A program made the translations under genes and the position numbers. 17,781 nucleotides of DNA from JBOFLO01 sp051657905 (GTDB taxonomy: Bacteria; Patescibacteriota; Gracilibacteria; UBA1369), in NCBI GenBank assembly GCA_051657905.1, contig JBOFLO010000055.1:1-17781 (forward strand). Reading direction: 5' to 3'. Below the pieces are notes generated by a model. The model was not told where the DNA came from and did not search any database. It saw only the letters and a program-made list of their open reading frames with translations. This document shows, in pieces, positions 14,333 through 17,781 of the stretch; within the stretch, counting starts at the first letter, position 1; every line of letters starts with the position of its first letter.

Positions 14333-14896
14333 TTAACTTCCTGCATCAGTAGAACCTGAACTGCTTCCACCTGGACTTTGAGTATTAGAGCCAGAATCTG
14401 TAGTCCCAGTAGTAGTTGTTCCGGAAGGGTCATTACTAGCTGTGCCTGGAGTGAAAAATTGTAATTCAGATACACCGATAACCAAGGCATAAGAAACGGC
14501 AACCACTACGAGTCCGGCAATGGAATAAATAATAACTTTTTTGCCGCGGTCCAAAGTGTCCTGATTACCATTGGAAACTACCATCATTACGCCACCAGCA
14601 GTGAAAGAAACCAGAGCCACGGCGCCGGTAATATTCAGCATGATTTTGATAATTTCAGCTAAGGCGACGTTCCAAGGTTTGTCAGGTAATGCTGCTACTG
14701 CACCGATTTTCGTACCAGTGTTTCCATTTGGCTGATTGGTGTAATTGAATTTTCTAAATAAATCTTTAGGATCGAAGGTTTGTTCAGTAGGAGGGGTTTC
14801 AGTATTTTCTTGAGCTAAGGCAAAAGGCATAGAAAAACCTAATATTAAATTGGCCAGAATAGCGATGAATCCAATTTTGAAGGCTAATTTTTGCAT
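14333..14896 (-). CDS. VirB2/T4SS-pilin-like small membrane protein (array member 4)
   Basis: A 187-residue protein with a signal peptide (about 1-28, ending ALA before QEN), an ectodomain of about 50 residues, helix 1 (about 80-107), the loop SNGNQDTLDRGKK, helix 2 (about 121-142) and a 40-residue tail very rich in Ser, Thr and Gly that should be extracellular and flexible. A longer frame extends upstream to 14971, but those 25 residues overlap the previous gene and would bury the signal peptide. The ATG at 14896 overlaps the preceding TAA as TAATG, the same junction used by the minor pilins on the other strand. It has no Cys and no Shine-Dalgarno motif, so reinitiation after the upstream stop is likely. 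Confidence 0.82.
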   Translation of the reverse strand: MQKLAFKIGFIAILANLILGFSMPFALAQENTETPPTEQTFDPKDLFRKFNYTNQPNGNTGTKIGAVAALPDKPWNVALAEIIKIMLNITGAVALVSFTAGGVMMVVSNGNQDTLDRGKKVIIYSIAGLVVVAVSYALVIGVSELQFFTPGTASNDPSGTTTTGTTDSGSNTQSPGGSSSGSTDAGS

Positions 14897-15297
14897 TAGA
14901 TTCGAATTGAAGAAATAATTGCGACAATGGCGAAGGAAAGTCCGGCGATAACTACTCCAGCTAAAGCCCAAATTAAACCTTCTTTGGCTTTGGCGAATTG
15001 TTCGGGATTCCCACCAGAAGCGATCATTCTGATACCATTAAAGACTACGAAGACTAGGGCTAAACCACCGGTAATAGAAATGATGGTGGCGGCGATACTT
15101 GGTAAAAATTGATTAATTAAAAAATTGTCCTGGCTGCCTTCTCCTGTTTGATGAGGTAATTTGATTTCTTGATTTTGAGCAGGAATAATTGGTGGACGGG
15201 TGATGGTGGATTGAGCAAAAGTGGGAATTTGAAACATAGTTAAAAGCGCGATATTTAATCCAAGAAAAGCCAGAATGTGCGAGAGTTTTTTAAGCAT
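14896..15297 (-). CDS. VirB2/T4SS-pilin-like small membrane protein (array member 3)
   Basis: The shortest member, with 133 residues. It has a signal peptide (about 1-28, cleaved after TFA and before QST), an ectodomain of about 35 residues, helix 1 (about 66-93), the loop SGGNPEQFAKAKEG and helix 2 (about 107-130), ending almost at once without a tail. It is the best example of the shared core: a Gly and Met near the end of helix 1, then SGGN, KAK, and ALAG in helix 2. This layout and length are closest to a minimal VirB2-type pilin. It starts 3 bases after the Cys-rich member and its stop overlaps the next start. Confidence 0.83.
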   Translation of the reverse strand: MLKKLSHILAFLGLNIALLTMFQIPTFAQSTITRPPIIPAQNQEIKLPHQTGEGSQDNFLINQFLPSIAATIISITGGLALVFVVFNGIRMIASGGNPEQFAKAKEGLIWALAGVVIAGLSFAIVAIISSIRI

Positions 15298-15300
15298 TTT

Positions 15301-16023
15301 TTAACCTAAAGTGAAGAAATTCGGATTGATAGTGTAGAGAATTAAAGCTGATAAGAATAATACAACTAAACCAACCAATGATCTGGTGATCATTTCTTTG
15401 GCTTTACTAACCGCTTCGGAATTTCCACCGGCGGAAGTCCACATAACTCCGGCTACGATGATGATAAATACGGCAATCAAACCACCAATAAAAGAAACAT
15501 AGCGATAAATTTGTCCTACATAACTATAAAGTAAGCCTGTTCCAACCGGAGCTACATACACTTGAACGATTTCGCAGGTAACGGTATCGGAAGGGGTACA
15601 GTCGCTGACTGTTGTATATTGGGAATAGCAACTTTGTATTTGTTGTCCTGATGCTGCTGGATTGTAGTTGCCGGTAGAACATTCAATTTTTCTAGCGCAA
15701 TTGGCGGAAAATTTTCCATCGCCAGCGCCCAAAGGTTCTTCAGCAATTACTACTACATAATCTTTGAAACTTTCTACAGCTGCCGCATCACGAGCGGCTT
15801 GTTGTCTTTTGGCATATTCAGCATTTCGTTTGTTTATTTCCTCAGTTCTTGCTGGTTCTGCTTCCGGCAATCCGGCAAAGCTTTCTGGAACTACTGTAGC
15901 ATTTTGATAGCTGGCATATTTACAAATATCATCAGCGCTTTGGGCTGAAGCTATAGGAAAACTTCCCAGTAAAAGCAGGGCAAGAAGTGAGAGATTGGCT
16001 AATTTTAAGATAAATTTTTTCAT
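15301..16023 (-). CDS. VirB2/T4SS-pilin-like protein with a Cys-containing ectodomain (array member 2)
   Basis: The largest member, with 240 residues. After a signal peptide (about 1-27, cleaved after ASA and before QSA) comes an ectodomain of roughly 145 residues with six Cys (34, 109, 115, 132, 142, 150) and a charged helical part with many Ala, Arg and Glu (about 55-85). Then come helix 1 (about 175-197), the conserved loop SAGGNSEAVSKAKE and helix 2 (about 213-233). An even Cys number outside the membrane suggests up to three disulphides; the other four members have none. The large ectodomain could make it a specialised subunit, for instance a tip or receptor-contacting component, which is inference. 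It lies 5 bases after member 1 and 3 bases before member 3. Confidence 0.82.
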   Translation of the reverse strand: MKKFILKLANLSLLALLLLGSFPIASAQSADDICKYASYQNATVVPESFAGLPEAEPARTEEINKRNAEYAKRQQAARDAAAVESFKDYVVVIAEEPLGAGDGKFSANCARKIECSTGNYNPAASGQQIQSCYSQYTTVSDCTPSDTVTCEIVQVYVAPVGTGLLYSYVGQIYRYVSFIGGLIAVFIIIVAGVMWTSAGGNSEAVSKAKEMITRSLVGLVVLFLSALILYTINPNFFTLG

Positions 16024-16028
16024 AATTT

Positions 16029-16460
16029 TTAAACGCCAAAAAGAATTCCCTGTACGAAGGCGACGATAAAGTAAGAAGATAAAGTTAAAACCAAACCGAT
16101 AATAGCTATTTTGATAATATCTTTTCCTTTATTTAAATTAGTTTCATTACCAGCTGAACTGAGAATCATAAAACCGCCGATTACAATTAATAGAAAACTA
16201 ACGGAACCGGAAATTAAAACTATAAAATTGATAATTTGAATAATGAAGGCTGCTAGCGGATTTCCGCCATTTGCTGCGGCGTCCAAATAGGATTGTTCCT
16301 GGCCTTTGGTGGAGAGAGTATTTACATCAAAAGTAAAATCTCTGGGAGCGGTAGATTGCGCAGAAGCAAAATTTATTAAGGAAAAAATTCCTAAAAAAGT
16401 TGCCAAGAAAATCTTGGAAATTTTAGTCAGAGAATTAATTGTAATTTTTTTTCCAAACAT
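16029..16460 (-). CDS. VirB2/T4SS-pilin-like small membrane protein (array member 1)
   Basis: A 143-residue protein with a signal peptide (about 1-34, cleaved after ASA and before QST), a short ectodomain, helix 1 (about 72-101), the loop SSAGNETNLNKGKD and helix 2 (about 115-139), without a C-terminal tail. It follows the pilT stop with no intervening base (TAA then ATG), so its translation is probably coupled to pilT. This is the clearest hint in the window that the array and the pilus retraction motor are produced together. There is no Shine-Dalgarno motif, and the pattern of residues matches the other four members. Confidence 0.82.
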   Translation of the reverse strand: MFGKKITINSLTKISKIFLATFLGIFSLINFASAQSTAPRDFTFDVNTLSTKGQEQSYLDAAANGGNPLAAFIIQIINFIVLISGSVSFLLIVIGGFMILSSAGNETNLNKGKDIIKIAIIGLVLTLSSYFIVAFVQGILFGV

Positions 16461-17519
16461 TTAGGAAAGATTAGAACTGGTATCAATTTCTTCCGGGATA
16501 TTTTCCAAAGCGGTTTTTTCATCGATAATCCCAGCTTCCAACAAATCAGTAATTGATTTTTTCATAGTCTGCATGCCTTCTTTTTGACCTGTTTCAATGG
16601 CGGAACTGAGTTGATGAGTTTTGTTTTTACGAATCATGTTGGCAACGGAAGTGTTGTTGATCATGATTTCTAAACCGGCCACACGACTATTTCCATCACG
16701 GGTTTTCATCAAACTTTGCCAGATAACTGCCTTTAAACTTTCCGCCAACTGCATACGAATTTGATTTTGTTGATTGGTTGGGAAGGCATCGATAATACGA
16801 TCTACTGATTTTGAAGCACCGTTAGTATGTAAAGTTGCAAATACCAAATGTCCTGTTTCCGCAGCGGTAATAGCTAAGGAAATAGTTTCAAGATCACGCA
16901 TTTCACCTACTAAAATTACATCCGGATCTTCACGTAATGCTGAACGTAAAGCTTTTTGGAAACTTAAAGTATGTGTTCCAACTTCTCTTTGTTCGATAAT
17001 TGACTTGCGATTGTCGTGAATGAACTCGATTGGATCTTCTACTGTAATAATATGTTTGGCGCTTTCCAGGTTGATCTGGTGAACCATGGAGGCCATGGTG
17101 GTTGATTTACCTGAACCGGTTGAACCAGTTACAAGAACTAAACCTTGTTGGGATTTACAAATTTGTTTTAATTGCTCAGGAAGCCCGAGTTCATCCAAAC
17201 TCAAGGCATTTTCCGGAATTAAACGGAAAGTAGCACCAATACCTTTTCTTTGTACGAAAATATTAACTCTGAAACGGGAAACTCCTGGAACATCCAAAGA
17301 AAAATCCAAATCCAAAGATTTTACGAATTCGGCTTTTTGTTTTTCATTTAAAATATCCAAAATATAATCCTCAGCCATCTTTTTAGAGAAAGCGGGATGT
17401 TCTTCAATAGCGATCAAATCACCATTGATACGCAAGATAGGCTTGGTTCCTGTGGTGACGTAAATATCGGAAGCCTTGTATTGAACGGCTGTGCGGAAAA
17501 TTTTGTCGAGTAAAGCCAT
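16461..17519 (-). CDS. pilT: Type IV pilus retraction ATPase PilT
   Basis: PilT is the hexameric ATPase that drives pilus depolymerisation at the PilC platform, giving twitching motility and DNA uptake. At 352 residues it has the usual length. It shows an N-terminal PAS-like domain (ASDIYVTTGTKPILRINGD near 16-34), Walker A GSTGSGKST (132-140), an Asp box with EDPIEF (161-166), an atypical Walker B DPDVILVGEMRD (198-209), a His box ETGHLVFATLHTNGA (221-235) and a C-terminal NMIRKNKTHQL segment, the counterpart of the AIRNLIRE retraction motif of PilT. These separate it from PilB, which is larger with a different N-terminus. It is on the strand opposite to the main pilus cluster and immediately upstream of the five VirB2-like genes. 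No clear promoter was seen in the 90 bases before it. Confidence 0.97.
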   Translation of the reverse strand: MALLDKIFRTAVQYKASDIYVTTGTKPILRINGDLIAIEEHPAFSKKMAEDYILDILNEKQKAEFVKSLDLDFSLDVPGVSRFRVNIFVQRKGIGATFRLIPENALSLDELGLPEQLKQICKSQQGLVLVTGSTGSGKSTTMASMVHQINLESAKHIITVEDPIEFIHDNRKSIIEQREVGTHTLSFQKALRSALREDPDVILVGEMRDLETISLAITAAETGHLVFATLHTNGASKSVDRIIDAFPTNQQNQIRMQLAESLKAVIWQSLMKTRDGNSRVAGLEIMINNTSVANMIRKNKTHQLSSAIETGQKEGMQTMKKSITDLLEAGIIDEKTALENIPEEIDTSSNLS

Positions 17520-17609
17520 AATTTTATTTTTTAATTTTGATTTTAATTTGAGAGTGAGATCGGGCGATTTATTTTTGATCGCAATTTTTTAATCTGACTC
17601 GTTGACCAA
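17520..17609. other. A/T-rich 90-base intergenic region upstream of pilT
   Basis: It contains an inverted repeat GCGAT/ATCGC (17564-17568 with 17578-17582) followed on the plus strand by six T. On the minus strand, the direction of both flanking genes, the hairpin is not followed by a T-run. I see no convincing promoter, so pilT may be transcribed from further upstream. Confidence 0.5.
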
Positions 17610-17781
17610 TTATTCTAATTCTTCGCCATCTTCTACTTTAGGAAGAACATTTTCGATGGCTGCCCATTCTGTTTCTTCCATTTCTGGAACAATGATGGTT
17701 ACGCGATCACCGATATCGGCTTTGAAGTAGGTAACTGAGGCAAGTAGAACTTTAAAAGATTTTCCGCCGGCTAAAACTCTG
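17610..17781 (-). CDS. C-terminal end of an unrecognised protein (start outside the window)
   Basis: The last 56 complete codons of a minus-strand gene, open to the window edge and ending in TAA. The peptide has a strand-rich part (GKSFKVLLASVTYF, then GDRVTIIVPE), a helix-like stretch (EETEWAAIENVLPK) and an acidic end. No family is recognised from this fragment. It lies about 90 bases upstream of pilT on the same strand and could share its transcript. Confidence 0.6.
   Translation of the reverse strand, partial: RVLAGGKSFKVLLASVTYFKADIGDRVTIIVPEMEETEWAAIENVLPKVEDGEELE

Noticed and set aside
14897..14971. 25-residue N-terminal extension of the fourth VirB2-like protein
   Set aside because: It overlaps the previous gene, is Arg-rich and would place the signal peptide internally; the ATG at 14896 fits the array pattern.
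13829..16460. A complete type IV secretion (conjugation) system
   Set aside because: Only VirB2-like small proteins are present; no ATPase, channel, relaxase or coupling protein is visible, so a conjugative element cannot be claimed.
17564..17590. Terminator-like hairpin with T-run on the plus strand
   Set aside because: No plus-strand gene lies upstream of it in this part of the window, and on the minus strand no T-run follows the stem. It is listed only as intergenic content.

Overview
The window looks like a piece of a small, AT-rich genome from the Candidate Phyla Radiation (Patescibacteria); this is an inference from gene content. Genes are packed with gaps mostly under 100 bases, many start codons lack a Shine-Dalgarno motif, and the type IV pilus genes come without any outer-membrane secretin in view. 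There are also many small VirB2-like membrane proteins of a kind common in that group. The code is standard: 1,145 codons are read with no in-frame TGA, and TGA is used once as a stop, so this is not a UGA-glycine lineage. The class cannot be fixed from the sequence alone.

Layout. Positions 1-2031 (minus strand) hold a compact operon: an RNHCP zinc-binding protein, tRNA(Ile)-lysidine synthetase (tilS), and the N-terminal part of the membrane protease FtsH, cut by the window edge. A 93-base divergent promoter region follows. Positions 2125-8373 (plus) are a type IV pilus assembly and pilin cluster: PilN-like, PilO-like, PilC, one major-type prepilin, then, after an internal terminator overlapping a promoter, PilV/GspI-like, PilW/GspJ-like and PilX-like minor pilins. 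Two unrecognised proteins follow on the same strand, of 151 and 1,145 residues (8376-12261). Next comes methionyl-tRNA synthetase (12329-13822) behind its own probable promoter. Positions 13829-17519 (minus) hold pilT followed by five tandem, almost gapless paralogous genes for small secreted or membrane proteins of VirB2/T4SS-pilin type. The last 172 bases are the C-terminal end of an unknown protein upstream of pilT.

How it works together. PilN, PilO and PilC form the inner-membrane platform, the prepilins form the fibre and its initiating complex, and PilT would power retraction. The extension ATPase PilB, PilM and the prepilin peptidase are not in the window. The two parts that known families do not explain are the five-member VirB2-like array coupled to pilT and the large soluble protein at the end of the minor-pilin unit, which seems to contain several copies of one strand-rich domain. 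No tRNA, rRNA, CRISPR array or insertion sequence was seen, and no gene-free stretch exceeds about 100 bases.
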